A stretch of DNA of 32,622 bases from Deltaproteobacteria bacterium (GCA_016193465.1 JACPSE010000179.1:1-32622), one strand, 5' to 3'. Shown: positions 7,283-15,756, counted from the stretch's first letter. The notes: generated by a model from the sequence alone, not told the origin. Numbers and translations: made by a program.

Positions 7283-9055
7283 CTAACCTTTTTCTTTCAC
7301 CTTAAGCAGGGAGACCTTCTTTTTCTCCTCTGGGGCGGGGGCCTGCGGCGGGGCAACGACACGGATCACTTCCTCAAAAGTGGTTAAACCCTGAAGGATC
7401 CTGTCTATGCCGTCTTCAAAAATCGTTCTCATCCCACCTTGCCGAGCTACATTCGTGATCTCCCGGTCAGATCTCCCTTTCAGGATAAAATCCCTGATGG
7501 TGTCGCTGGGCACGAGAACCTCGACAATAGGGAAGCGGCCCAAAAAGCCTGTTTCGCGACAGGCCTTGCAACCCTTGGGACCGAAGAGTTGATGGGGCAT
7601 CTCCTTGGCACCTGGGGGCAACCATTGAACAAATTTCTCGTTCATGGAAGTCGGAACTTTGCAGTGAGAACAGAGCTGGCGCACAAGTCTCTGAGACATG
7701 ATGCCCAAAACCGACGAGGCGATAAGGTAAGGGTCTATCCCCATCGACAAGAGTCGGGTCACCGTCGAAGCAGCGTCATTGGTATGCAAGGTACTGAGGA
7801 CAAGGTGCCCCGTCTGAGCAGCGTGGAATGCGATCTCAGCGGTTTCATGGTCGCGCATCTCCCCGACCAAAATAACATCAGGGTCCTGCCGCAGGATCGA
7901 TCGCAAACCGCTGGCAAAGGTCATCCCGGCTCTCACGTTAATCTGCACCTGGTTGATACCGGGAACCTGATACTCGACAGGATCCTCCACGGTGACGATG
8001 TTGGTAGTCCCATCGTTTAGGCTGGAAAGGGCTGAATAAAGGGTCGTGGTCTTGCCGCTCCCCGTCGGGCCGGTAACTAAGATCATCCCCTGAGGATGGC
8101 TCAACAGGTCGTCTAAGATCTGACGGATAGGCGGTGGATAACCCACATCCCCTACAGAAATGACTCCTTTTTTCTGTTCCAATAGGCGCAGGACAATCTT
8201 TTCTCCGAACATAGTGGGGAGACTGGATATTCTGAGGTCGACTATCTTCTTTCCCACCTTGATTTTGGAGCGGCCGTCCTGAGGTTTGCGCTTATCGCTG
8301 ATATCCATGCTCCCCATGATCTTAAGCCGGGAGAGCATGGGACCCTGGACGTATTTTGGCACATCCAAGATATCTCGCAGAACACCATCAATCCGGTAAC
8401 GCACGTGGACATTACCCCGAGCAGGCTCAATATGGATATCGGTCGCCCTCGCTCGAACGGCATCCTGGATGACCCGATCCACCAGGCGAATGATCGGGGC
8501 CTCGGGCTCGACACCCTCCGGGAATTCCTCTTCCTCGTCCTCGGGAGCCTGAGCAAGAACTTCGATATCAGGATTGCCTACATCCTGGAGCACCGCATCC
8601 AGGTCGACCTCAACACGGGCTGTCTGTGTACCAAGACTACTGTCAGCCATCGCCGCCAGCTCGGTTTCAGAGACTACTGCCACCCTGATATTTAGCCCGG
8701 TCTTAAACCTTATGTCTTTAATGATTTCAATATTGAAAGGATCGACCGTCCCCAGAGTCAAAGTGTTCTCCACTCTCTCTAAAGGCATAATCCCGTGCTT
8801 CTGGATCCAACTTTCAGGGATTAGCCCCATCACATCCGGCTCCACCTTGCGGTCCTTGAGAACAACTTCAGGGAGTTTCAGGCGCAGGGCCAACGCCTGC
8901 CGGATCACCTCTGCATCTACGCCGAGTGTGACCAAAACCTCGGTCAGCCGGCGGCCGCTCTTTTTTTGCTGCAGTTCCGCATTCTTCAAGAGGTCCGGAT
9001 CCACCAGACCGGCCTTGAGGAGCGTCCGCGCTACCTTTTGTCCGCTTTCTTCCAT
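7283..9055 (-). CDS. pilB: Type IV pilus assembly ATPase PilB
   Basis: Cytoplasmic hexameric ATPase that powers pilus extension. The 590-aa protein has an N-terminal MshEN/GspE-type domain (about 1-130), an acidic linker (172-180), then the secretion ATPase core: Walker A GPTGSGKT (329-336), Asp box around VEDPVEYQ (357-363), Walker B DVILVGEMRD (393-402) and His box STLHTND (421-427). A tetracysteine zinc site, Cys462, Cys465, Cys496, Cys499, is typical of PilB/GspE and absent from the retraction ATPase PilT. It starts 23 nt after a pilX-type gene and both may be driven by the sigma-54-like promoter at 10399. GspE is the alternative; the pilX/pilV/pilW neighbours favour PilB. No pilT or pilC is in the window. 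Confidence 0.95.
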   Translation of the reverse strand: MEESGQKVARTLLKAGLVDPDLLKNAELQQKKSGRRLTEVLVTLGVDAEVIRQALALRLKLPEVVLKDRKVEPDVMGLIPESWIQKHGIMPLERVENTLTLGTVDPFNIEIIKDIRFKTGLNIRVAVVSETELAAMADSSLGTQTARVEVDLDAVLQDVGNPDIEVLAQAPEDEEEEFPEGVEPEAPIIRLVDRVIQDAVRARATDIHIEPARGNVHVRYRIDGVLRDILDVPKYVQGPMLSRLKIMGSMDISDKRKPQDGRSKIKVGKKIVDLRISSLPTMFGEKIVLRLLEQKKGVISVGDVGYPPPIRQILDDLLSHPQGMILVTGPTGSGKTTTLYSALSSLNDGTTNIVTVEDPVEYQVPGINQVQINVRAGMTFASGLRSILRQDPDVILVGEMRDHETAEIAFHAAQTGHLVLSTLHTNDAASTVTRLLSMGIDPYLIASSVLGIMSQRLVRQLCSHCKVPTSMNEKFVQWLPPGAKEMPHQLFGPKGCKACRETGFLGRFPIVEVLVPSDTIRDFILKGRSDREITNVARQGGMRTIFEDGIDRILQGLTTFEEVIRVVAPPQAPAPEEKKKVSLLKVKEKG

Positions 9056-9078
9056 GAGAAGATGGGTGCTATTTTATA

Positions 9079-10356
9079 TTACTGATCGAGCCAGGCAAAG
9101 ACCCTGGGAGGCTTCGGCAGGAGGGAGCCCCATTTGCTTTCCACCATGCCAAGGGCTTCGCTGCTGTAAAATAGCCGAGAAAAGTCTTCTATTCTGAAGC
9201 GAGCCTTTTTTCCTTTTCCATCGCCCTCATCAAATGAACCGAGAAGGACACCTCCGTAAATCCAGGAATTGTCCTCAACGGAAATGTAATGGCTGGAAGC
9301 CGATCTCTTATGAATGACAAGCCCATAAAATCTAAAACTGTCTCCAATCGTAGTCCGGCCTTCAACCACGAGCACACCATAGCCCGTCACATTCCCCTTG
9401 ATGATGGTTGGCTGAATGGGATGCTTGTCCCTGATATAAGTCACTTGCGGGGTAGAACTAGTGCCAAGAATACACGGGTCAGGAGTGGGCCGCGGGAGTG
9501 TAAGAGGGTTGGGACAGGTGGCTGAATCGGTCTGAAAGCCATTGTCATCCTCAAACTTCACCGCGCCGGGCTGGTTATAGAAATTAACGGCTATTTGATC
9601 TATGTCCAAGACGTCACCCACAGTCCCAATGCTCGGCTCAGATCCCACTCCGATGACATCGTGCTTCACGATGCCGTCATACGCTGTGGTGTATTCGTTT
9701 CTGAGGGCCGTTGTGATTGTATTACTCGTAGTCGCTATGGCCAGCAGAGAAGACTTGGGACCTGCTGTGTCATCGAGCCCATTTGTAAGATTGTTTGGAT
9801 TTGTATCGTTCCCGATAACCTTCATGGAGTCATCATCGTCAAAGTAGTAGCTGCCAAGTGCAGGGGCTGAAGAGACGGCGTTGATGTAGAGGGCTGCCGG
9901 TGGAGTGAAAGGAGCTACCGATCGTCTGACATAAGCCTCTACGATCTTTTTCGTGCTTCTCGGCCCGTCAGCCCGCGACGTGAGTAGAATGGTATTGTTC
10001 GTGTCATCAGTGGGGACACCTTCCCCGGGGTCATTCTTGGCTGTAACGGTATAAGTAAAACCAGCAACAGATGGAAACGAAGTCTGGTTAATCAAACTGC
10101 ACGGAGGCGTGCCGCAATTTAGCTGAGAGTCGAAATCCCACACCCATGGGACCAGTGCCAACCCATGTTGCAAACCGGCGTCCGCCACCTCCACCGCCTG
10201 CGTGGCGAGCTTCAAATTGTTCGCCACCTTGAGATTGAGCTGGGCAAAGAAAAGCCCTCCAGTGACAAAGACCAGGAAGAAGGCCATGACAAAGAGGACC
10301 ATGAAGAGCGTTAGCCCTTCTGACCCTCTCAAAATCTTAGAAAATGAAGCTCGCAC
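9079..10356 (-). CDS. PilX-type pilus assembly protein (paralogue next to pilB)
   Basis: A 425-aa protein with a short basic N-terminus, a Gly followed by one hydrophobic helix (GLTLFMVLFVMAFFLVFVTG) and a long beta-rich exported region, as in the PilX N-terminal family. It shares with the paralogues at 14486 and 15757 the motif VTGYGVLVVEG, a following SFRFYGLVI strand and a closing LPKPPRVFAW element. It lacks the Glu5 of true pilins. The open frame extends to a TTG at 10392, but GTG 10354-10356 is preferred: it has AGGG eight nt upstream and lies about 32 nt after the start predicted by the sigma-54 site at 10399-10415. An Asp run (FDDDDS) occurs near residue 193. The role would be minor-pilin complex assembly at the pilus tip; family level only. 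Confidence 0.82.
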   Translation of the reverse strand: MRASFSKILRGSEGLTLFMVLFVMAFFLVFVTGGLFFAQLNLKVANNLKLATQAVEVADAGLQHGLALVPWVWDFDSQLNCGTPPCSLINQTSFPSVAGFTYTVTAKNDPGEGVPTDDTNNTILLTSRADGPRSTKKIVEAYVRRSVAPFTPPAALYINAVSSAPALGSYYFDDDDSMKVIGNDTNPNNLTNGLDDTAGPKSSLLAIATTSNTITTALRNEYTTAYDGIVKHDVIGVGSEPSIGTVGDVLDIDQIAVNFYNQPGAVKFEDDNGFQTDSATCPNPLTLPRPTPDPCILGTSSTPQVTYIRDKHPIQPTIIKGNVTGYGVLVVEGRTTIGDSFRFYGLVIHKRSASSHYISVEDNSWIYGGVLLGSFDEGDGKGKKARFRIEDFSRLFYSSEALGMVESKWGSLLPKPPRVFAWLDQ

Positions 10357-10398
10357 TGTAAAAACCCTATTAAGAAGCTTTCCCTGAGTCAATAGACT

Positions 10399-10415
10399 AG
10401 CAAAATTTGTTCCAA
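10399..10415 (-). promoter_or_regulatory. Sigma-54-type promoter upstream of pilX-pilB
   Basis: Minus-strand TTGGAACA-AATT-TTGCT fits the RpoN consensus TTGGCACG-N4-TTGCW, with GG (10412-10413) and GC (10400-10401) ten nt apart. Predicted start is near 10388, about 32 nt before the GTG at 10356. RpoN control of pilus genes is known in Pseudomonas and Geobacter. Confidence 0.6.
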
Positions 10416-10560
10416 ATTTGAACTTTCACTCTTTGGCCAACACAAATTCTGCCGAGAGCCTCTGCTACAGATTATCTCTCAGCGAACATTCGGTCTTCGA
10501 ATAAGGCTCCTTATCACCACCGACTAGAACAGGTCTCTATATCATTGTCCCTTGGTGATG

Positions 10561-10923
10561 TCAATTTGCCTGGTAGTTTAGCGCCCTCCGGTTCAAGCCG
10601 TGTTTAACTAGCACCAGCCTAACAGCTTCTTCACTCACTTTGAGTCCCAACAGACTACGGATAAGACGGGCAGATCGCTGAGGCCGAGCCAGCTTATACG
10701 CGATAATAGCCGCCTCTTCCGCGTCGGTTAGCTTACGGTGATTACCCTTACGACGGTCCTTCAGCCCCTCTGAGCCATGCTCTATGAAGCGCTGGAAGTA
10801 ATTGTAAATGGTTCTAGGAGTAACTCCCAGCTCCCGGGCAGCTTCGCTAAACTTTAGCCTTCTGGTGAGGAGCCCCTTAATGACTTTTTCCCTTACAACC
10901 ATACTTTCCAGCTCCATAGCCAT
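10561..10923 (-). CDS. Orphan two-HTH protein, transposase-like DNA-binding region only
   Basis: A 120-aa basic protein. Residues 24-46 (KFSEAARELGVTPRTIYNYF) form a clear helix-turn-helix, followed by EGLKDRRKGNHRKLT and a second winged-HTH-like unit ending in VSEEAVRLVLVKHGL. This is the layout of the N-terminal DNA-binding half of IS481/IS630-type transposases, but the protein stops right after the second unit and no DDE catalytic domain follows in the next 168 nt. ATG 10921-10923 has AGGA five nt upstream, and a TATAAT lies 45 nt upstream. It sits alone between a terminator and the pilX-pilB sigma-54 site. It may be a transposase relic or a domesticated regulator of the pilus genes; I cannot tell which. 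Confidence 0.65.
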   Translation of the reverse strand: MAMELESMVVREKVIKGLLTRRLKFSEAARELGVTPRTIYNYFQRFIEHGSEGLKDRRKGNHRKLTDAEEAAIIAYKLARPQRSARLIRSLLGLKVSEEAVRLVLVKHGLNRRALNYQAN

Positions 10924-10967
10924 CCCAATCCTAGCTCTTAGTAAAGCAAGGGCTATGCCAGAGCCGA

Positions 10968-10994
10968 ATTATAAGCTAACCTAGTGAGTTTTAA
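10968..10994 (-). promoter_or_regulatory. Possible promoter for the two-HTH gene
   Basis: A perfect -10 TATAAT on the minus strand (10968-10973) is preceded after 15 nt by TTAAAA (10989-10994), a weak -35. It lies 45 nt upstream of the gene start and just after the terminator at 10999-11032, which suggests a separate transcript. Confidence 0.3.
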
Positions 10995-10998
10995 GGGA

Positions 10999-11032
10999 AA
11001 TAATAAAATCTGGGCCTATTTTAGAAGGCCCA
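10999..11032 (-). terminator. Rho-independent terminator of the second minor-pilin cassette
   Basis: Minus-strand stem TGGGCCT / AGGCCCA (11026-11032 with 11011-11017), a perfect 7 bp with an 8-nt loop, is followed by GATTTTATTATT. It lies 70 nt after the stop codon of the last pilX gene of the cassette. Confidence 0.7.
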
Positions 11033-11101
11033 AGGCAAGTGATGAAAAATGACAAATTTTGACAGAAATGACGATTTTTGGGAGAAGATGTGACATTTTC
11101 G

Positions 11102-12370
11102 TTAAAAGTCCTGCCTCCAAGAAACCATACCAACCTCGCCATCGCTGGTGTCTTCCAGCTTCTTGTCATAGTGCAAAGATGCGCCGCCAGTCATGGAGAC
11201 TGTCTTTCCTACTACCGAACCGTAAAAAGCACTGTTTCCTGTAAGATTGATATTGGCCAAAGGGGCATAGACCACCATATATGCCTGTGTACCTGCCGCG
11301 GTCACAGTTAGGCCTGATGCACTGCTAGTCGACGTAAAGCTTGAGTATATCTTGAGATTGTCTGGGACGCCGGTCGTGTTGGCAATGCCATTACCACCAA
11401 AGCTGCTAATATCGGTTACGGATATTGTTACAGCGCCATTAACGGTAATTTCGCCTAGACTGTTGACACTTTTGAAACAGTAACTGCCAGGAGCAAGGGT
11501 GAGAGTCTCCTTAGCCGACAGAGTTAATTCACCGTACTGCTTGCTTGTAGGATCCGAGATATACTTGTAGCCGGACCCAGTCATTCCGCTCCCGTTGTGA
11601 TAGGGCGGACCACAAGGAGTAACCGGGGAAAATTCAATAGGAGCTATGGAGTTAGTGGTTGTTCCGGTTACTGCTCCGGCAGGGGCGGTCACAGTACCCC
11701 CTGCACCGGCATCACCATTGATCTCGGTCCCGCTTCCCGATACATTGACATTCCCGTTAGTTCCTAGATCTCCATCGCTTCCCTTATTGAAGTTACCGCC
11801 ACCAAGCGGGGCATTGTAGGCGCCCGCCCTTGAATCATAGCTATCTGTATTGGAACCCCCTGCCATCGCGATATCACCGTCGGCGCAGACAGCGCAATTG
11901 AAGAGCGACAGGCGCCTGAACTGGGCCACCAGGACAACTTTAGCGTTGCCGGTTGGACAAGAACCCGATGTCACTGCCGGGTAGCACCCTGTGGAGGTCA
12001 CTCTTACCCGCTTCGGGATCGGGTTGTTTACATTGGTCGATCCAGCGTGTTCAACTAACGTCTCAACCGTGTAGCTTCCGCCATTATAGGCCAAGTTGGT
12101 AAGGCCAAGATAGTTAGCGGGGCTGGTGGTAGAAATAGAGTTAAATTGCGCTTGATTACTTGCATCCAGATCCTTCCACGCGCGATTTATTCCAGCGTCT
12201 CCAATATAAAAGGCCTGCTTCCCCGTTTTAAGGTTACTACTGGTCCTAAGGTCCGTCTGCATTGATACAATAGCTCCGACACCGGCCCCTAATAGCAGCG
12301 ACAGAATCATGAGGGATATCACCAGAATCATCCCTTGCTTATTAGCCAACAATTTCCTGAATGTCTTCAT
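11102..12370 (-). CDS. PilX-type protein with long Gly/Ser/Thr-rich exported region
   Basis: A 422-aa protein with basic N-terminus MKTFRKLLANKQG, then a hydrophobic helix (MILVISLMILSLLLGAGVGA) and the PilX-type continuation with Arg-Thr-Ser and the AFYIGDAGINRA segment typical of PilX N-terminal proteins. The rest is rich in Gly, Ser, Thr and Asn (for example residues 180-250) and looks like a beta-solenoid or stacked-sheet domain ending in FYGSVVGKTVSMTGGASLHYD. Six cysteines in pairs (CYPAVTSGSC, CAVC, and one pair around 262-300) suggest disulfides after export. It is the last gene of the pilX-fimT-fimT-pilV-pilW-pilX cassette, 11 nt after pilW and followed by a terminator. It differs from the other three PilX paralogues in its C-terminal region. 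The ligand or role is unknown. Confidence 0.8.
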   Translation of the reverse strand: MKTFRKLLANKQGMILVISLMILSLLLGAGVGAIVSMQTDLRTSSNLKTGKQAFYIGDAGINRAWKDLDASNQAQFNSISTTSPANYLGLTNLAYNGGSYTVETLVEHAGSTNVNNPIPKRVRVTSTGCYPAVTSGSCPTGNAKVVLVAQFRRLSLFNCAVCADGDIAMAGGSNTDSYDSRAGAYNAPLGGGNFNKGSDGDLGTNGNVNVSGSGTEINGDAGAGGTVTAPAGAVTGTTTNSIAPIEFSPVTPCGPPYHNGSGMTGSGYKYISDPTSKQYGELTLSAKETLTLAPGSYCFKSVNSLGEITVNGAVTISVTDISSFGGNGIANTTGVPDNLKIYSSFTSTSSASGLTVTAAGTQAYMVVYAPLANINLTGNSAFYGSVVGKTVSMTGGASLHYDKKLEDTSDGEVGMVSWRQDF

Positions 12371-12381
12371 AGCTCGTTCAG

Positions 12382-13008
12382 CTAACTTCTAAAATCGACA
12401 TCGGAGTAAAGAGTTGAAGTGATGTTCCTTGCGGCGGCCTTTCCCTCAGGGGTCGGGTCGGGGAGCTGGACTGCAAAGCTAATGTGAACCCTCTTGATAG
12501 CGTTGATATTCGTAGAGCTAGGAGTCACGGCAGTTGTGCTCCCCGCAACATAGTAGGTTAAAAAATTGCTTGCTACTACGTTGCTCACCAGCGGGCTGGT
12601 ACTACTGTTTCGTCGAATAGTGCCGGAGCTGTAGGTATAGGTGATATCCTCGTTGTCGTCAGCGCAATCCCCATCCCCGTTGAGATCCGCCTGGATTCGA
12701 ATAGAAGTAGCACTTGTGTTGTCCAAAACAAGCCTGTCACAATTATTTCCATCGTCGTCGCCAGCCGGACGGGTCGTAGGGTAACCAATAGGCAGCGGAA
12801 AAGATCCTGCATTGCTCAGCTCACGGACCATCAGATCGAGGGCCCCGCGCGCATCTTCTAAAGTCGCCGTCTTGGTTTCCTGCGCAAGAAGGTTAAACAT
12901 CTGCTCGCGAAAAAAACCGTAAAGCGTAGCTACAACTATCATTCCAAAAAGCGCAGCCACGAGAAGCTCAGCCACGGTAAAACCCTTCTTGTCCTGAAAA
13001 ATCCCCAT
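12382..13008 (-). CDS. pilW: PilW-type minor pilin
   Basis: Prepilin with leader MGIFQDKKG cleaved before FTVAELL; Glu5 of the mature helix is present, followed by a 20-residue hydrophobic segment. About 209 aa. The open frame reaches back to 13086 but would overlap pilV by 61 nt; ATG 13006-13008 is preferred because GGGGAGG precedes it by 11 nt and it gives a normal short leader. The middle has an Asp-rich loop (GDGDCADDNEDITYTY), which resembles the loop in the other PilW (17115) and may bind calcium. The C-terminus ends in a beta strand with NITSTLYSDVDFRS, similar to NATMTSNADLRNRG in the paralogue. Role: component of the tip-located minor-pilin complex that primes pilus assembly. Confidence 0.87.
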   Translation of the reverse strand: MGIFQDKKGFTVAELLVAALFGMIVVATLYGFFREQMFNLLAQETKTATLEDARGALDLMVRELSNAGSFPLPIGYPTTRPAGDDDGNNCDRLVLDNTSATSIRIQADLNGDGDCADDNEDITYTYSSGTIRRNSSTSPLVSNVVASNFLTYYVAGSTTAVTPSSTNINAIKRVHISFAVQLPDPTPEGKAAARNITSTLYSDVDFRS

Positions 13009-13025
13009 AGAGAGGTTTGCCTCCC

Positions 13026-13430
13026 CTATCCGATGTAAATAAGAGTCTTTAGAGTCAATTGGTGGGATATTAAGTATGCCGTCCAAGAGACTCTAACCTC
13101 AACCTCCTTTAAATCGGTCCCAGAAAAATCGCTTATAATGCAGGTCCGGGTAAAGGTAATTCCCGACGCGCCCGTGACGCTGTCGGTAACAGTGTCGTTG
13201 CTGAAGGAAGTCCGGGCCTTTACCTCCTCCATCTTCTCCTGCGCCAGATTGGTAGCAATGGTGAAGTTGCTGCTTATATAATTACCCTGGATAACGCCGA
13301 TCGTATTGACTGAGAAGCCCAAAACCCCGATCCCGATAAGGGCGACAGAGATAAGGATCTCGTTAAGGGTGAATCCGTCTTTGCGCTTAATCAGAGAGAG
13401 ACGGAATCTTTTGGCTTCAGCAGCTAGCAT
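13026..13430 (-). CDS. pilV: PilV-type minor pilin / pilus modification protein
   Basis: A 134-aa prepilin. The leader is MLAAEAKRFRLSLIKRKDG, cleaved before FTLNEILISVALIGIGVLGF (Glu5 present). The segment NLAQEKMEEVKA after the helix is typical of PilV. The end, VEVRVSWTAYLISHQLTLKTLI, matches the VKVAWTDYTSHSMTVSS end of the second PilV at 17863, so the two are paralogues. The start overlaps the end of the upstream fimT gene by 14 nt, indicating translational coupling. It lies between fimT and pilW in the usual fimT-pilV-pilW-pilX order of minor-pilin operons. Confidence 0.86.
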   Translation of the reverse strand: MLAAEAKRFRLSLIKRKDGFTLNEILISVALIGIGVLGFSVNTIGVIQGNYISSNFTIATNLAQEKMEEVKARTSFSNDTVTDSVTGASGITFTRTCIISDFSGTDLKEVEVRVSWTAYLISHQLTLKTLIYIG

Positions 13431-13917
13431 CGTCGATTCGTACTCGCCCTAGTTCGCTGAGAACAACATTCTTGCCGCCCTTCTTAATATTGCAGAGCCT
13501 TACGGTCTTTTCACTACCGGAGTCAAGGGACATGCCCCTAGAGTTAAAGCCTAATATCGTGTCGCTCGTGCTTGCAAGAGTTATCCCCTCAGGTAGGGGT
13601 TTGTTCTCGCCCGTTGCCTGGTAGCTGCCGCCGCTGTACCTTTCAGTAGTATAGCTGGTGCTCGTAGTGTCCGCAAATTTCAGGCGGAAATTGGTATTCT
13701 CCGCTACTGCCCGCGATTTAATCCTGTGCACCTCAGACTGCACCTGACGGGCGGCGCTCTTAAGGGCGTAATTCGGCAAAAGGGTGTTCCAATTGGGGAT
13801 CGCGATGCCTGCCAAGATGCTGATGATCCCCAAGACTACGATGATCTCTGTAAAAGTAAAACCGTCCCGTCGCATGACTAAGACCGATTGCAACATCCAA
13901 CTTTTAGCACGTGCCAT
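13417..13917 (-). CDS. FimT/GspH-family pseudopilin (second tandem copy)
   Basis: A 166-aa prepilin with leader ending RRDG before FTFTEIIVVLGIISILAGIA (Glu5 present) and the family continuation IPNWNTLLPNYALKSAARQV, then the GspH beta domain with GFNSRGMS and VRLCN and a C-terminal VLSELGRVRIDDASC. It is a clear paralogue of the preceding gene (13904-14425). Both end in a conserved C-terminal segment finishing with Cys, and both overlap the next gene by exactly 14 nt. The ATG at 13917 gives a 19-residue leader; ATG at codon 15 (MRRDG) would give a more usual short one. FimT proteins are minor pilins; some bind DNA during transformation, but that cannot be read here. Confidence 0.85.
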   Translation of the reverse strand: MARAKSWMLQSVLVMRRDGFTFTEIIVVLGIISILAGIAIPNWNTLLPNYALKSAARQVQSEVHRIKSRAVAENTNFRLKFADTTSTSYTTERYSGGSYQATGENKPLPEGITLASTSDTILGFNSRGMSLDSGSEKTVRLCNIKKGGKNVVLSELGRVRIDDASC

Positions 13918-14425
13918 TACAAATGCTAGTCCTGCAAACGCGCACTCTCCCCGTCGAGCTCAGAACTACGTTCGTTCCCGCGCCTTGAGAGTTGCATAAC
14001 CTCACTGTTCCACCACCCCCCGGGCTTGCCGTGCCCCGAGAGGTAAAGCCAAGTGTAATCGTGCGCTTGACATCAATACCGCCGGGCAGGGGCTTGGTCC
14101 CTTGCTGGGTCGTGGTAGCTTCAACACGCTCGATAGTGTAACTACCGGACGTGTTCGAGAAGGTAAGCTGAAAAGTGACATTCCCGGCTATTGCCTGCAT
14201 CTTGACCCTGTGCAGCTCCGATTGGACTTGCCGGGCAGCGCTGTTAAGCGAGTAAGTCGGCAGGAGAATAATCCCAGTGGGAACAGCGATTGCTGCCAGG
14301 ACGCTAACGATGGCCATTGCTACTATCACCTCTATCAGGGTAAAACCGTGGCCGAAAAACGGCGCCGGCAATATGTACCCCCTGAACATGGAGGGAAGAT
14401 ACCTTCTCTGCAAACGCTCTGTCAA
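13904..14425 (-). CDS. FimT/GspH-family pseudopilin (first tandem copy)
   Basis: A 173-aa prepilin with mature helix FTLIEVIVAMAIVSVLAAIA after FFGHG, Glu5 present, then VPTGIILLPTYSLNSAARQV and a GspH-type beta domain with LGFTSRGTASPGGGGTVRLCN. The leader is long (27 residues) if the TTG at 14423-14425 is used; AGGAGG lies 11 nt upstream of it. An ATG at codon 13 (14387-14389) lacks a ribosome site. The best-spaced start after the AGGAGG is an ATG in another frame that does not give a pilin, so initiation here is uncertain. It is the tandem partner of the gene at 13417 (same domain, 14-nt overlap at the junction), so a local duplication is likely. Confidence 0.83.
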   Translation of the reverse strand: MTERLQRRYLPSMFRGYILPAPFFGHGFTLIEVIVAMAIVSVLAAIAVPTGIILLPTYSLNSAARQVQSELHRVKMQAIAGNVTFQLTFSNTSGSYTIERVEATTTQQGTKPLPGGIDVKRTITLGFTSRGTASPGGGGTVRLCNSQGAGTNVVLSSTGRVRVCRTSICNGTC

Positions 14426-14485
14426 GGCACATCTTGCCTCCTACCCGGCGATGGGGAGTTTTCTCAAGCACCCCTCTGAACGAGA

Positions 14486-15601
14486 CTAATTCGTGAGCCT
14501 CTCCTGCCACGCCAAAAGCCTGGCCTTTTTTGGCAGCGAGACCCAACTATCTGCCGGGGACAATGCGCAACTGTCGAACCGGATATGGGCGTTCCCGCGC
14601 ACATCCAGCTCATAGCCTGCGTCAGCATCCTCGTCTGTGCTCTCGCCGATCAGCAACGACCCGTAGATGCCGGCATTGCCGTTTACCTGAACCTGCACGT
14701 CGCCGCGGGCTATGACCAGACCATGAAAGGTGAAACTACCCGTTACCTCAAGAGGTCCGTCCACGATGAGAACGCCGTAGCCGGTAATGTTGCCGCTGAT
14801 GGTAGCGCCGGCATTTTCCTCGGTCGGCTTGATCCAGGTAATCCTAGGGGTATCGGTCGTGCCCCAATTATCGTTGCCACCGTAATTCGCTGGAGGAAGC
14901 TCAACATGGCTAAGGGACAAATATCTGTCGGCAATCTGTGAAACCGACTGACCAAGCGGCTTTATGGTCGCAACGCTGGGGGCGGAGCCAGCGCCAGTGA
15001 CAAGAGTCGTTTGGTTTGCCGCCAAGCCTCCGTCGGAGGTGGTACTGTTAGTAATCTCTGCAGCTAATGCCGAATCCGTTACGACTATGCCCGGGACAGG
15101 GGGAGCCGCGTTACAATTGTCATTGCCATCAATGCTGAATGAGGTCCCGGAAAAGTTAGTTTCCGCGCCCTGCGCAGTTGAACCAGGCAGGCTAGTGGCG
15201 CCAAGCCCAAACCCCCCCCGACCAATATAGGCCACAACAACCTTTGTCGTATCATTGGGACCACGAGCAGTCGAAGTAAGGATGGCTTGCGTCTCCCCGG
15301 CAGTATTGACTGCCGTAACCGAATAGCTAAAGCCAGCTATAGCAGGATGAGGAGTTGATGGCACAACTTCCGTTGTTGAGCTGTAGGGAAATGTAGTACC
15401 GGCTGGAATCACCGCCAACGCGTGCTGTATCCCGCTATCAGCAACTTGAAAAGCAATAGTCCCTACCTTGAGAGCGCCAGTTATCTTAAGATCTAACCCG
15501 CTAAAAAGTAGGCTCGCCCCCGTGAGCGTGAGAAGGATCGCTACGACAAAGATCACTACCGTTAAAGCTATCCCGCGAAAGCCTATTAATAGATTTTTCA
15601 T
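14486..15601 (-). CDS. PilX-type pilus assembly protein (first gene of second cassette)
   Basis: A 371-aa protein: short N-terminus MKNLLIGFRG, hydrophobic helix IALTVVIFVVAILLTLTGAS, then LDLKITGALKVGTIAFQVADSGIQHALAV, the PilX N-terminal signature. The exported part includes GNITGYGVLIVDG, SFTFHGLVIARGDV and the closing LPKKARLLAWQE, all shared with the PilX genes at 15757 and 9079. It is closest to the 15757 copy. ATG 15599-15601 has GGAG five nt upstream, and the best sigma-54-type site of the window lies at 15638-15654. This gene therefore heads its own transcript, with two fimT genes, pilV, pilW and another pilX downstream. Confidence 0.84.
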   Translation of the reverse strand: MKNLLIGFRGIALTVVIFVVAILLTLTGASLLFSGLDLKITGALKVGTIAFQVADSGIQHALAVIPAGTTFPYSSTTEVVPSTPHPAIAGFSYSVTAVNTAGETQAILTSTARGPNDTTKVVVAYIGRGGFGLGATSLPGSTAQGAETNFSGTSFSIDGNDNCNAAPPVPGIVVTDSALAAEITNSTTSDGGLAANQTTLVTGAGSAPSVATIKPLGQSVSQIADRYLSLSHVELPPANYGGNDNWGTTDTPRITWIKPTEENAGATISGNITGYGVLIVDGPLEVTGSFTFHGLVIARGDVQVQVNGNAGIYGSLLIGESTDEDADAGYELDVRGNAHIRFDSCALSPADSWVSLPKKARLLAWQERLTN

Positions 15602-15637
15602 TAATGCTCCGTGTGAAGACTTTTTAAGGGGAATTAA

Positions 15638-15654
15638 AGCGAAAAACGTGCCAG
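15638..15654 (-). promoter_or_regulatory. Sigma-54-type promoter of the second minor-pilin cassette
   Basis: Minus-strand CTGGCACG-TTTT-TCGCT has a perfect -24 element and GG (15651-15652) ten nt from GC (15639-15640). Predicted start is near 15627, about 26 nt before the pilX ATG at 15601. Of the three sites found this has the best -24 box. Confidence 0.68.
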
Positions 15655-15756
15655 GAAGAAATTAAAGTAAAATCAAGAAGTTAGACGTTCTATCCAAAGG
15701 GCACAATTACGTAAGCTGGATCGAGTGACAATAAATGTAATCTAAACAGCGAGAGA

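Noticed and set aside
14304-14546. Minus-strand 80-aa frame containing an ATG well spaced from AGGAGG
   Set aside because: The product has no pilin or other recognisable features and overlaps the fimT and pilX genes; the fimT frame encodes a complete prepilin.
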